This document shows positions 58,301 through 64,000 of a DNA stretch of 64,000 nucleotides, in pieces. This stretch comes from Streptomyces sp. CoH27. Lineage in GTDB: Bacteria > Actinomycetota > Actinomycetes > Streptomycetales > Streptomycetaceae. The stretch's first letter is position 1, and every line of letters begins with the position of its first letter. The stretch is taken from assembly GCF_020181035.1 (NCBI RefSeq), contig NZ_JAIQYY010000007.1:174589-238588 (forward strand), written 5' to 3'. Both the position numbers and the translations under genes were made by a program. The notes below the pieces were generated by a model, which was given only the letters and a program-made list of their open reading frames with translations, had not been told where the DNA came from and ran no database searches.

Positions 58301-59052
58301 GACTCGGGCAGCGTCCCCAGGACGCGCGCCCGCAGGACCGGGTCGACCGCGCCGTCGGTGGTCCACACATGATCCGCGGCCGCCCCGCCCAGCAGGTCGT
58401 CGACCAATGACCGTGCACTGCTCAGCACCGATGTCCGGCACCCCACCAGCGCCTCCACCATGAGGACCATCCGGGCGGCCTGGAGGAGCGCCCGGCGCCG
58501 AAGGCCGTGCGCGGCCCGCACCCGCTCGGGAAAGCCGTCCAGCAGGAGGCTGAGGGAGAGGCGTGGGTCCGGGGCCTCCCCCTGCCGGCCCCACACCCGG
58601 TCGGGGTCCAGGCCCGGCCGTCCGTCCGCCAGCAGGCGCACCGCGTCGTCGGTCCTCATGTACAGGTACTCGGACACGTCAAGGGGCTCGGGAGGGACAG
58701 CAGCCGGGAGCGGATCCGCTCCCGACGAGCGGCGGGATTTCCCCCGCCCGCTCTCGACCGCCCCCTCCACCTCCCCGTACCGCCCCCGCCACCACTCCAC
58801 ATCCAGCCGCAGGCCCGCAGGCAACGGCGTCCGCCGGCCGGAGCCGTGCCGTTCCCCGCACAGCAGCACGATCCGCCGTACCGCGTCCCACTCCGGAGCC
58901 CTGCGCCGGTTCCCGTTGAGCAGCGCCGAGACCGCACCGGCGCTCAGGTCGAGCATCGCCGCGATCTCCGTCTGCGGCACCCCGCACGCCCGCACCAGAC
59001 GCCCCAGCGCGGCACAGAACTCCCCGACCGGACCCGGCACTGCTGCGGCCAA
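55351..59052 (-). CDS. HTH-NACHT/STAND-like P-loop ATPase
   Basis: A 1233-residue protein. Residues about 8-62 form an XRE-type helix-turn-helix (LVRACGVPQTEIAAMLDLSAGAVSALLNGNRRR). A central P-loop domain has Walker A VVLGHPGAGKSLLTRLL (about 397-406), Walker B VPVVLLDGFDELLQAG (about 466-475) and VVVTSRTVVADRAEI downstream, the NACHT/STAND arrangement. The long C-terminal part (about 650-1215) is all-helical, of unclear family, and may sense a ligand. A 10-residue direct repeat (SPGAEPLFGQ/R) occurs near 680-699. Bacterial NACHT ATPases include antiphage defence proteins. TTG 59052 has AGGAG seven bases upstream. Confidence 0.8.
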   Translation of the reverse strand: MAAAVPGPVGEFCAALGRLVRACGVPQTEIAAMLDLSAGAVSALLNGNRRRAPEWDAVRRIVLLCGERHGSGRRTPLPAGLRLDVEWWRGRYGEVEGAVESGRGKSRRSSGADPLPAAVPPEPLDVSEYLYMRTDDAVRLLADGRPGLDPDRVWGRQGEAPDPRLSLSLLLDGFPERVRAAHGLRRRALLQAARMVLMVEALVGCRTSVLSSARSLVDDLLGGAAADHVWTTDGAVDPVLRARVLGTLPESMWQPFLDRYGSRAAGIAAACPEFALAANLPGGAGDGPEDGHGTGLAGLGRLLTAFAGGAGPAVAGRARLDDPIAALDPHGPRLPSLAEGYVTPRFQLARPRFEPGSRDGVASDKWWEARPAYDGFERFLAAYLLSLPALLSPLVVLGHPGAGKSLLTRLLAARLPAGAFRPLRVELRRTPAEASVQAQLEHALEQATGRAVGWPDWSESEPGAVPVVLLDGFDELLQAGAHLLDSGRQWDYLQEVERFQRREAEQGRPLIVVVTSRTVVADRAEIPEGSQVLRLAPFGTDEIERWLDIWNTTNRSYFARHGLLPLTSAAVLPHRELASQPLLLLMLALYDAVGNGLGSSQTERLDRTQLYERLFTEFVRRQVVKDGPLPAAEQDRAVDGELHRLSVIALGMLHRGAQAISGEQADRDLHALAPGAPGPQSPGAEPLFGQSPGAEPLFGRFFFVHEAQAVVTDQRLRSYEFLHATFGEHLAARLIDRALRRLAESGSQDDGELYALLSFTPLTDRDQLPRNLGDMLAAWPDGEARDRLPGLLAVLFRQTEWDNPHRTDPGHAPAAVTRTYRNAVYEVNLLLIAVLAAGEVYASAFVESGDLVDGWRRYALRWQSQLSSESWDLLSSALHPERCTRDREPDLRISTRQVPLLQHELNWQLGAMSTRFGSYHTVPEEVAPSGISGTVRRVMFVGDSDAEFLLHAVHPLLRQMPGTLHAYQLDEDRFVRSAAKALLALLCRDWSDSAALPGLYARCLRHLEHLPEHNQGRYLEAVARQLRHDADDLSDAALLRLVLQLGKSLDGRVLSAAAQKSLLDFVHSVVGRGGAMLGVELASLQDFVYRMEPGAGYDRPLNRLLRLTKVGRNSGTWLLVVGRGKAATPLFDDVLARLDLTMAAARHPSAIVDLLRLAADLGLDDWLAGNAARLLAALPAEAFALLRPTDLPHLRAALPDGVYAAEFARLERIWRGPALTPPAETPPPHSPPA
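56955..57014. repeat. Perfect 30-bp tandem duplication in the NACHT-like gene
   Basis: Two identical units, 56955-56984 and 56985-57014, begin GGCCGAAGAGCGGCTCGGCG. The multiple-of-three length preserves the frame and adds one copy of a 10-residue motif, so it is probably a recent slip with variable copy number. Confidence 0.95.
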
Positions 59053-59217
59053 CTCCCCACTCCTTCGCCACCGTTCGGTGTACGACTCCGAAGCCTACGG
59101 AGTGACCTGCGGCTTTCGCCGGGGGTTCGGCGGGATTCGGGGTTCGGCCGAGGCGCGGCGCGCAGGGGCCATCGTCGTCGGGCAAGCCACCCGTCGTACG
59201 CCCCCGGAGGGAACGCC

Positions 59218-59382
59218 ATGACCGTCCAGCCGCCCCTGCTCCTCGCCGCCCTCGTCTTCCTCGCGGTCTACGCCGGCGTCGTCCTGCCCGCCGTATGGTC
59301 GAGCAAGCCCGCCCGCAGGACCGCGGCGCTCAAGGTGCTCGGTCAACTGCTCGGTGCCCTGCGGCACTGGAAGCAGCGGTGA
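59218..59382 (+). CDS. Small single-span membrane protein
   Basis: A 54-residue protein, MTVQPPLLLAALVFLAVYAGVVLPAVWSS..., with one membrane helix and a short basic tail (KPARRTAALKVLGQLLGALRHWKQR). ATG 59218 has GGAGGG a few bases upstream. It is divergent from the NACHT-like gene (166 bases between starts) and convergent with the kstR-like gene, its stop immediately abutting the kstR stop (59382/59383). I do not recognise the family; small membrane proteins beside STAND ATPases can be effectors, but that is only a thought. Confidence 0.6.
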   Translation: MTVQPPLLLAALVFLAVYAGVVLPAVWSSKPARRTAALKVLGQLLGALRHWKQR

Positions 59383-60003
59383 TCAGGAATGCCCGCCCGG
59401 CTCCGTCAGATCGATCAGCCGGCACACCGTCTCGATGTCGATCTTGACCTGGGCGATGGAGGCGCGGCCCGAGAGCCAGGTGATGAGGGCCGAGTGCCAG
59501 GTGTGCTCGATGACGCGGACCGCCGAGAGCTGCTCGGGGGTCGGGTTCTCCAGGCCCATCGCGTCCAGGATGATCACCGTCGTCTGGCGGGAGACCTGGT
59601 CGACCTCGGGGGAGACGCTGCGGTCGGCGAACGTGAGCGCGCGGACCATCGCGTCGGCCAGGTGCGGCTCGCGCTGCAACGCCCGGAAGGCCCGCATCAG
59701 CGTCTCCGCCACCCGCTCGGCCGCCGTGTCGCCCGCCGGGGGCTTCTTGCGCAGCGTGCCGTGCATGTGCTCCAGCTGGTCCTGCATGGTGGCGACCAGC
59801 AGATGCACCTTGGACGGGAAGTAGCGGTAGAGGGTGCCGAGGGCGACCTGGGAGGACTCGGCCACCTCGCGCATCTGCACCGCGTCGAAACCGCCCCGGC
59901 TGGCCAGCTGGGCGCTCGCGTGCAGGATCCGGCGGCGGCGGGCCTCCTGCCGCTCGGTGAGGGGCGGTGAGGCCGGCCTCGACATACTGGCTTCCGCAGG
60001 CAT
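59383..60003 (-). CDS. kstR: TetR-family repressor, KstR-like
   Basis: A 206-residue TetR regulator. The N-terminal domain RRRRILHASAQLASRGGFDAVQMREVAESSQVALGTLYRYFPSKVHLLVATM strongly recalls M. tuberculosis KstR, including QMRxVAxxxxVAxGTLYRYFPSKVHLL. The C-terminal domain continues with EVDQVSRQTTVIILDAMG and VIEHTWHSALITWLSGRASIAQV, again like KstR (EVDQVEK..., LAWLTRRAS). KstR represses cholesterol-catabolism genes and is relieved by a steroid-CoA. A perfect KstR consensus site lies upstream (60156), and further sites lie between fadA5 and cyp125 20 kb away. ATG 60003 is taken; TTG 60054 is an alternative. Confidence 0.85.
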   Translation of the reverse strand: MPAEASMSRPASPPLTERQEARRRRILHASAQLASRGGFDAVQMREVAESSQVALGTLYRYFPSKVHLLVATMQDQLEHMHGTLRKKPPAGDTAAERVAETLMRAFRALQREPHLADAMVRALTFADRSVSPEVDQVSRQTTVIILDAMGLENPTPEQLSAVRVIEHTWHSALITWLSGRASIAQVKIDIETVCRLIDLTEPGGHS

Positions 60004-60155
60004 GGGTCCCGTTCCGTGACAGTCGGTGAGGGCGTCTGTAGGGCACGTGATCAAACAGCATGACAGGGCGGTCCGCCGTGGCGTGAATCACCTGATCCAC
60101 CGCTCACAGCACCCCTACCTGCCGGTAGATTCAGAGCCTCTTGAACGATCAAGTC

Positions 60156-60169
60156 TGAAACTTGTTCTA
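60156..60169. promoter_or_regulatory. KstR consensus operator
   Basis: TGAAACTTGTTCTA matches TnnAACnnGTTnnA at all eight fixed positions. It sits between the kstR-like gene and the divergent glycosyltransferase operon, so it probably mediates autoregulation and could also affect the latter (55 bases before its GTG). Confidence 0.75.
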
Positions 60170-60223
60170 GATTAGCGTCCCGGCGTAGTCTCGCGGGACA
60201 GCGCAGGCAGAAGGGGGCACGGA

Positions 60224-61645
60224 GTGACCGCTGAGGCCCGGAACGCGGGTGCCCGCAAGGACCCCGCGGCCGACGGCGAGCGACCGCTCGACATCGCGCT
60301 CCTCACCTATAAAGGGAACCCGTTCTGCGGCGGGCAGGGTGTCTATGTACGGCACCTCTCGCGCGAGCTGGCCCGGCTCGGGCACCGCGTCGAGGTGATC
60401 GGCTCGCAGCCGTACCCCGTCCTCGACGAGGGGTATCCCGGGCTCACCCTCACCGAGCTGCCCAGCCTCGACCTGTACCGCCAGCCCGACCCCTTCCGCA
60501 CCCCGGGGCGGGGCGAGTACCGGGACTGGATCGACGGTCTCGAAGTCGCGACCATGTGGACCGGCGGGTTTCCCGAGCCGCTGACCTTCTCCCTGCGTGC
60601 CCGCCGCCATCTGCGCGCCCGGCGCGGTGAGTTCGACGTCGTCCACGACAACCAGACGCTCGGGTACGGCCTGCTGGGCGACATCGGCGCCCCCCTGGTC
60701 ACCACCATCCACCACCCCATCACCGTGGACCGGCAGCTGGAGCTGGACGCGGCCGAGACCCGGCAGCGGCGCTACTCGGTCCGCCGCTGGTACGCCTTCA
60801 CGCGGATGCAGAAGCGCGTCGCCCGCCGGCTGCCCTCGGTCCTCACCGTCTCCGGCACCTCCCGGCAGGAGATCGTGGACCACCTCGGCGTCCGCGACGA
60901 CCGCATCCACGTGATCCACATCGGCGCCGACACCGACCTGTTCTCGCCGAATCCGGCCGTGCCCGAGGTGCCGGGCCGGATCGTCACCACCTCCAGCGCC
61001 GACGTGCCGCTGAAGGGCCTGGTCTTCCTCGTGGAGGCGCTGGCCAAGGTGCGCACCGAGCACCCGGCCGCCCATCTCGTCGTCGTCGGCAAGCGCCCCG
61101 AGGAGGGGCCGGTGGCCCAGGCCATCGAGCGGTACGGCCTCGCCGGCGCCGTCGAGTTCGTCAAGGGCATCTCCGACGCCGAACTCGTCGACCTGATCCG
61201 CTCCGCCGAGGTCGCCTGCGTGCCCTCGCTGTACGAGGGCTTCTCGCTGCCCGCCGCCGAGGCCATGGCCACCGGCACCCCGCTGGTCGCCACGACCGGC
61301 GGCGCCATCCCCGAGGTCGCCGGCCGCGACGGCGAGACCTGCCTGGCCGTCACCCCCGGGGACGCGGGCGCGCTCGCCGCCGGGCTCGTACGGCTGCTCG
61401 GTGACCCGGAGCTGCGGGTGCGGCTCGGCCGGGCCGGCCGGGAGCGGGTGCTCGCCCGCTTCACCTGGGCGCGGGCCGCCGAGGGCACCGTCGCCCGCTA
61501 CCGCGAGGCCATCGCCCGCACCGGCGGCCTCCGTACCCGGCCGTACCCCGTGCCGCACACCGAGCCGTACCCCATGCCGCACCCCGAGGGCCGCCCCGCG
61601 GCCGCGGCAACAGGCGTCTACACCGAAAGCAGGGCCACGTGCTGA
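60224..61645 (+). CDS. GT4-family glycosyltransferase
   Basis: A 473-residue GT-B enzyme: N-terminal YKGNPFCGGQGVYVRHLSRELARLGHRVEVI (the GGxxxYxxxLxxxLxxxGHxV nucleotide-loop region), C-terminal VVVGKRPEE and VACVPSLYEGFSLPAAEAMATGTPLVATTGGAIPEV, the GT4 EX7E motif (EGFSLPAAE). The C-terminus is a Pro/His-rich repeated tail (RPYPVPHTEPYPMPHPE). It uses a nucleotide sugar; acceptor unknown. First gene of a three-gene operon: its stop overlaps the next GTG. GTG 60224 follows AAGGGGG. Confidence 0.88.
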   Translation: MTAEARNAGARKDPAADGERPLDIALLTYKGNPFCGGQGVYVRHLSRELARLGHRVEVIGSQPYPVLDEGYPGLTLTELPSLDLYRQPDPFRTPGRGEYRDWIDGLEVATMWTGGFPEPLTFSLRARRHLRARRGEFDVVHDNQTLGYGLLGDIGAPLVTTIHHPITVDRQLELDAAETRQRRYSVRRWYAFTRMQKRVARRLPSVLTVSGTSRQEIVDHLGVRDDRIHVIHIGADTDLFSPNPAVPEVPGRIVTTSSADVPLKGLVFLVEALAKVRTEHPAAHLVVVGKRPEEGPVAQAIERYGLAGAVEFVKGISDAELVDLIRSAEVACVPSLYEGFSLPAAEAMATGTPLVATTGGAIPEVAGRDGETCLAVTPGDAGALAAGLVRLLGDPELRVRLGRAGRERVLARFTWARAAEGTVARYREAIARTGGLRTRPYPVPHTEPYPMPHPEGRPAAAATGVYTESRATC

Positions 61646-62385
61646 CCGTCGACTTCTCCCGGTTCCCGCTCGCCCCCGGCGACCGTGTCCTGGATCTCGG
61701 CTGCGGGGCCGGCCGGCACGCCTTCGAGTGTTACCGGCGCGGCGCCCAGGTCGTGGCCCTGGACCAGAACGGCGAGGAGATCCGCGAGGTCGCCAAGTGG
61801 TTCGCCGCGATGAAGGAGGCCGGGGAGGCGCCCGAGGGTGCCACCGCCACGGCCATGGAGGGCGATGCCCTGGCCCTCCCCTTCCCGGACGAGTCCTTCG
61901 ACGTCGTCATCATCTCCGAGGTGATGGAGCACATCCCCGACGACAAGGGCGTGCTGGCGGAGATGGTGCGGGTGCTCAGGCCCGGCGGCCGGATCGCCAT
62001 CACCGTGCCCCGCTACGGCCCCGAGAAGGTCTGCTGGGCGCTGTCCGACGCCTACCACGAGGTCGAGGGCGGCCACATCCGCATCTACAAGGCCGACGAA
62101 CTGACGGCGAAGGTCCGCGAGGCCGGCCTCAAGCCGTACGGCAGCCACCACGCGCACGCGCTGCACTCGCCGTACTGGTGGCTGAAGTGCGCGTTCGGCG
62201 TCGACAACGACAAGGCGCTGCCGGTGCGGGCGTACCACAAGCTGCTGGTCTGGGACATCATGAAGAAGCCGCTCGCCACGCGCGTCGCCGAGCAGGCCCT
62301 CAACCCGGTCATCGGCAAGAGCTTCGTCCTCTACGCGACCAAGCCCCACCTGCCCCGTCTGTCCGCCGAGGTGGCCGCCCAGTGA
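61639..62385 (+). CDS. Class I SAM-dependent methyltransferase
   Basis: A 248-residue methyltransferase with motif I VLDLGCGAGRHAFECYRRGAQVVALDQN, motif II FDVVIISEVMEHIPDD and motif III VLRPGGRIAITVPRYGPE of the UbiE/COQ5-like Methyltransf_11 type. The C-terminal part (SPYWWLKCAFGVDNDKALPVRAYHKLLVWDIMKKP) is membrane-proximal in related proteins, suggesting a lipid-linked substrate, perhaps the product of the upstream glycosyltransferase. GTG 61639 lies inside the GT4 stop, and its own stop overlaps the next start (GTGA). Confidence 0.86.
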   Translation: MLTVDFSRFPLAPGDRVLDLGCGAGRHAFECYRRGAQVVALDQNGEEIREVAKWFAAMKEAGEAPEGATATAMEGDALALPFPDESFDVVIISEVMEHIPDDKGVLAEMVRVLRPGGRIAITVPRYGPEKVCWALSDAYHEVEGGHIRIYKADELTAKVREAGLKPYGSHHAHALHSPYWWLKCAFGVDNDKALPVRAYHKLLVWDIMKKPLATRVAEQALNPVIGKSFVLYATKPHLPRLSAEVAAQ

Positions 62386-63452
62386 CGACGCCCCGGACAG
62401 AACACCTCGTCCTGCCCGGGGTCCTCACCGCCGGGCAGGCCGCCGCGACCGTCCGCGGCATCCTCGCCGTACAGCGGGAGGACGGCGCGATCCCGTGGTT
62501 CCGCGGGCACCACCTGGACCCCTGGGACCACACCGAGGCCGCGATGGCCCTGGACGCGGCCGGCGAGCACACGGCCGCCGAGCGGGCCTACGACTGGCTC
62601 GCCCGGCACCAGAACGAGGACGGCTCCTGGTACGCCGCCTACGCCGACGGCGCCCACGACGACGTCACCGACCGCGCCCGCGAGTCGAACTTCGTCGCCT
62701 ACATAGCCGTCGGCGTCTGGCACCACTACCTCGCCACCGGCGACGACACGTTCCTGGACCGCATGTGGCCCACCGTGTACGCGGCCGTGGAATGGGTGCT
62801 CAGGCTCCAGCAGCCCGGCGGCCAGATCGGCTGGCGGCGCGACGCCGACGGCACGCCGACCGCGGACGCGCTGCTCACCGGCAGCTCCTCGATCCACCAC
62901 GCGCTGCGCTGCGCCCTCGCGATCGCCGAACAGCGCGAAGAGCCGCAGCCGGACTGGGAGTTGGCGGTCGGCGCACTGCGCCACGCGATCCGCCGCCACC
63001 CGGAGCGGTTCCTCGACAAGGACCGCTACTCGATGGACTGGTACTACCCGGTCCTCGGCGGCGCGCTGACCGGCGAGGAGGCCATGGCCCGCATCGCCGA
63101 GTCCTGGGACCGCTTCGTGGTGCCCGGCGTCGGCGTACGCTGCGTGGTCCCCAACCCCTGGGTCACCGGCGGCGAGTCCAGCGAACTCGCCCTCGCCCTG
63201 TGGGCGGTGGGGGAGTCCGACCGCGCCCTGACGATCCTCCAGTCCATCCAGCACCTGCGCGACCCGGACAGCGGCCTGTACTGGACGGGGTACGTCTTCG
63301 AGGACGACGCGATCTGGCCGCGCGAGCTGACCACGTGGACGGCGGGCTCCCTGCTGCTCGCGGTGGCCGCTCTCGGGGGCCACGAGGCGACGTGCGCGGT
63401 CTTCGGCGGGGAGCGGCTGCCGGCGGGGCTGGACCCGGACTGCTGCGGCTGA
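62382..63452 (+). CDS. Alpha/alpha-toroid protein (prenyltransferase-like), third gene of operon
   Basis: A 356-residue soluble protein built of helical hairpins of the prenyltransferase/glycoside hydrolase toroid: VQREDGAIPWFRGHHLDPWDHTEAAMALDAAG, RHQNEDGSWYAAYADG, WVLRLQQPGGQIGWRRDADG. No signal peptide is seen. Members of this type occur in actinobacteria beside GT4 and SAM methyltransferase genes; the chemistry is not known, but glycosidase- or lyase-like activity on the operon product is possible. GTG 62382 overlaps the methyltransferase stop. Confidence 0.78.
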   Translation: MTTPRTEHLVLPGVLTAGQAAATVRGILAVQREDGAIPWFRGHHLDPWDHTEAAMALDAAGEHTAAERAYDWLARHQNEDGSWYAAYADGAHDDVTDRARESNFVAYIAVGVWHHYLATGDDTFLDRMWPTVYAAVEWVLRLQQPGGQIGWRRDADGTPTADALLTGSSSIHHALRCALAIAEQREEPQPDWELAVGALRHAIRRHPERFLDKDRYSMDWYYPVLGGALTGEEAMARIAESWDRFVVPGVGVRCVVPNPWVTGGESSELALALWAVGESDRALTILQSIQHLRDPDSGLYWTGYVFEDDAIWPRELTTWTAGSLLLAVAALGGHEATCAVFGGERLPAGLDPDCCG

Positions 63453-63462
63453 CCCACGGCCT

Positions 63463-63768
63463 TCAGCGCCGGTACAGGCGGCCTGCGAGGGCGTGGCCCA
63501 CGATCAGGTACACGACCGCCGCCAGGCCGTAGTCGCAGACCACCCGTGCCCACTCCTGGTCGAAGGTGAAGATGCCCTGGGCCCAGCCCGCCAGCCACGT
63601 CGCCGCGTCGTGCACGAACCGGACCACACCGTTGGACCGGTTCGCATGCACCAGGAACAGCAGGATCCACAGGCCGATGATCGCCGCCATGACGTAGGCG
63701 ACGGTCGCGACGATCCTCCGGGCCGGATGTGCGCCGTAGGAGCGATAGCGAGGGGTGACAGGGGTCAT
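63463..63768 (-). CDS. Small two-span membrane protein
   Basis: A 101-residue protein: basic N-terminus (MTPVTPRYRSYGAHPARRIVATV), a first hydrophobic helix (AYVMAAIIGLWILLFLVHA), an amphipathic stretch and a second hydrophobic helix (VVCDYGLAAVVYLIVGHALAG). No family was recognised. The start ATG 63768 has AGG a few bases upstream; the frame stays open further through a tandem repeat, which makes an upstream start unlikely. It is convergent with the toroid gene. Confidence 0.65.
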   Translation of the reverse strand: MTPVTPRYRSYGAHPARRIVATVAYVMAAIIGLWILLFLVHANRSNGVVRFVHDAATWLAGWAQGIFTFDQEWARVVCDYGLAAVVYLIVGHALAGRLYRR

Positions 63769-63796
63769 ACCTGCGGATTGCCGCAAAACGGGCTCC

Positions 63797-63880
63797 GAAA
63801 CCCGGACGGTGAAACCCGGACGGTGTGACCCGGATGGTGAGACCGGGACGGTGTGACCCGGACGGTGTGACCCGAACGGC
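63797..63880. repeat. Six tandem 14-base repeats
   Basis: Units of 14 bases from 63797 to 63880, consensus GTGACCCGGACGGT with variants GAAACCCGGACGGT (twice), GTGACCCGGATGGT, GAGACCGGGACGGT and GTGACCCGAACGGC. It lies upstream of the small membrane-protein gene (minus strand) and before the partial gene at the window end. Confidence 0.9.
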
Positions 63881-63969
63881 GTCCCCCGAGTGGCGCAGTC
63901 GGCCGCCTCGGGTGACGCTGCCGGAGAAAGCAAACCGCTCGGGGAGACGCGACTCGTCCGGAGGACCTC

Positions 63970-64000
63970 GTGCCCGTACCGATACGGCGCCTCTGCGTGG
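63970..64000 (+). CDS. Possible start of a gene running off the window
   Basis: GTG 63970 has GGAGG five to nine bases upstream and opens a frame (MPVPIRRLCV...) that continues to the window edge. Ten codons are too few to identify a product. It is reported only on the strength of the ribosome-binding site. Confidence 0.4.
   Translation, partial: MPVPIRRLCV

Noticed and set aside
55366..58410. Open frame of about 1000 codons on the plus strand opposite the NACHT-like gene
   Set aside because: It is a GC-driven shadow: low-complexity Arg/Gly/Gln/Val-rich product, no ribosome-binding site, no recognisable domain, while the minus-strand frame carries HTH and P-loop motifs.

Overview
The window is about 72% GC. 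Its genes start often at GTG or TTG, overlap by 1-8 bases in compact operons, and include many families typical of Streptomyces: Scr1-type regulator with DUF397, TerD clusters, MAB_1171c, SCO2322, DUF4383, and a TTA codon in a regulator. It is best read as chromosomal DNA of a Streptomyces species. No integrase, transposase, phage genes or CRISPR array was seen, and the single tRNA (Val, TAC) has no integration footprint beside it.

Layout. 1-6.2 kb: the end of a tellurium/stress (Ter) cluster, with two TerD-fold proteins and a three-gene module (HpcH/HpaI-type lyase, a large phosphoribosyltransferase-PELOTA fusion, HAD phosphatase). 6.4-13.4 kb: envelope genes, including a class A penicillin-binding protein with a degenerate transpeptidase domain, a deacetylase-fold protein and a secreted amidase. 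13.4-23 kb: housekeeping and oxidative-stress genes, tRNA-Val, and a manganese (yybP-ykoY) riboswitch before a GDT1-family transporter. 23-35 kb: a peptidoglycan-binding membrane protein, an MFS pump fused to a MarR-like domain, small stress and membrane proteins, an O-methyltransferase, a metabolite:H+ symporter and a GT87/PAP2 fusion. 35-36.6 kb: an ATP-binding protein / Scr1 regulator / DUF397 triad. 36.6-39.3 kb: a divergent fadA5-cyp125 pair (steroid side-chain degradation) with KstR-like operators. A kstR-like gene with a perfect consensus operator lies at about 60 kb.

40.9-47 kb: a tightly overlapping five-gene operon behind a cobalamin riboswitch. It encodes two surface-anchored secreted proteins, one of them an alpha/alpha-toroid protein of the fold found in transcobalamin and intrinsic factor, and a complete ECF transporter (T, fused A-A', S). 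This looks like a vitamin B12 capture-and-import system and is the most interesting system here. 48-52 kb: an operon of XRE-type regulator, HExxH protein, MAB_1171c-type membrane protein and FAD oxidoreductase. 52.6-55.4 kb: an MBL hydrolase divergent from an aldehyde dehydrogenase-ferredoxin pair with nested palindromes between them. 55.4-59 kb: a 1233-residue HTH-P-loop (NACHT/STAND-like) ATPase, possibly a defence protein. 60.2-63.5 kb: a glycosyltransferase-methyltransferase-toroid operon.

At the DNA level the window is rich in repeats. There is an exact 104-bp inverted repeat 19 kb apart, each copy lying in frame inside an unrelated gene. There are tandem repeats at 22.05, 31.2, 39.3, 57.0 and 63.8 kb. 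All function calls come from reading the translated sequences and recalled families; no database search was run.
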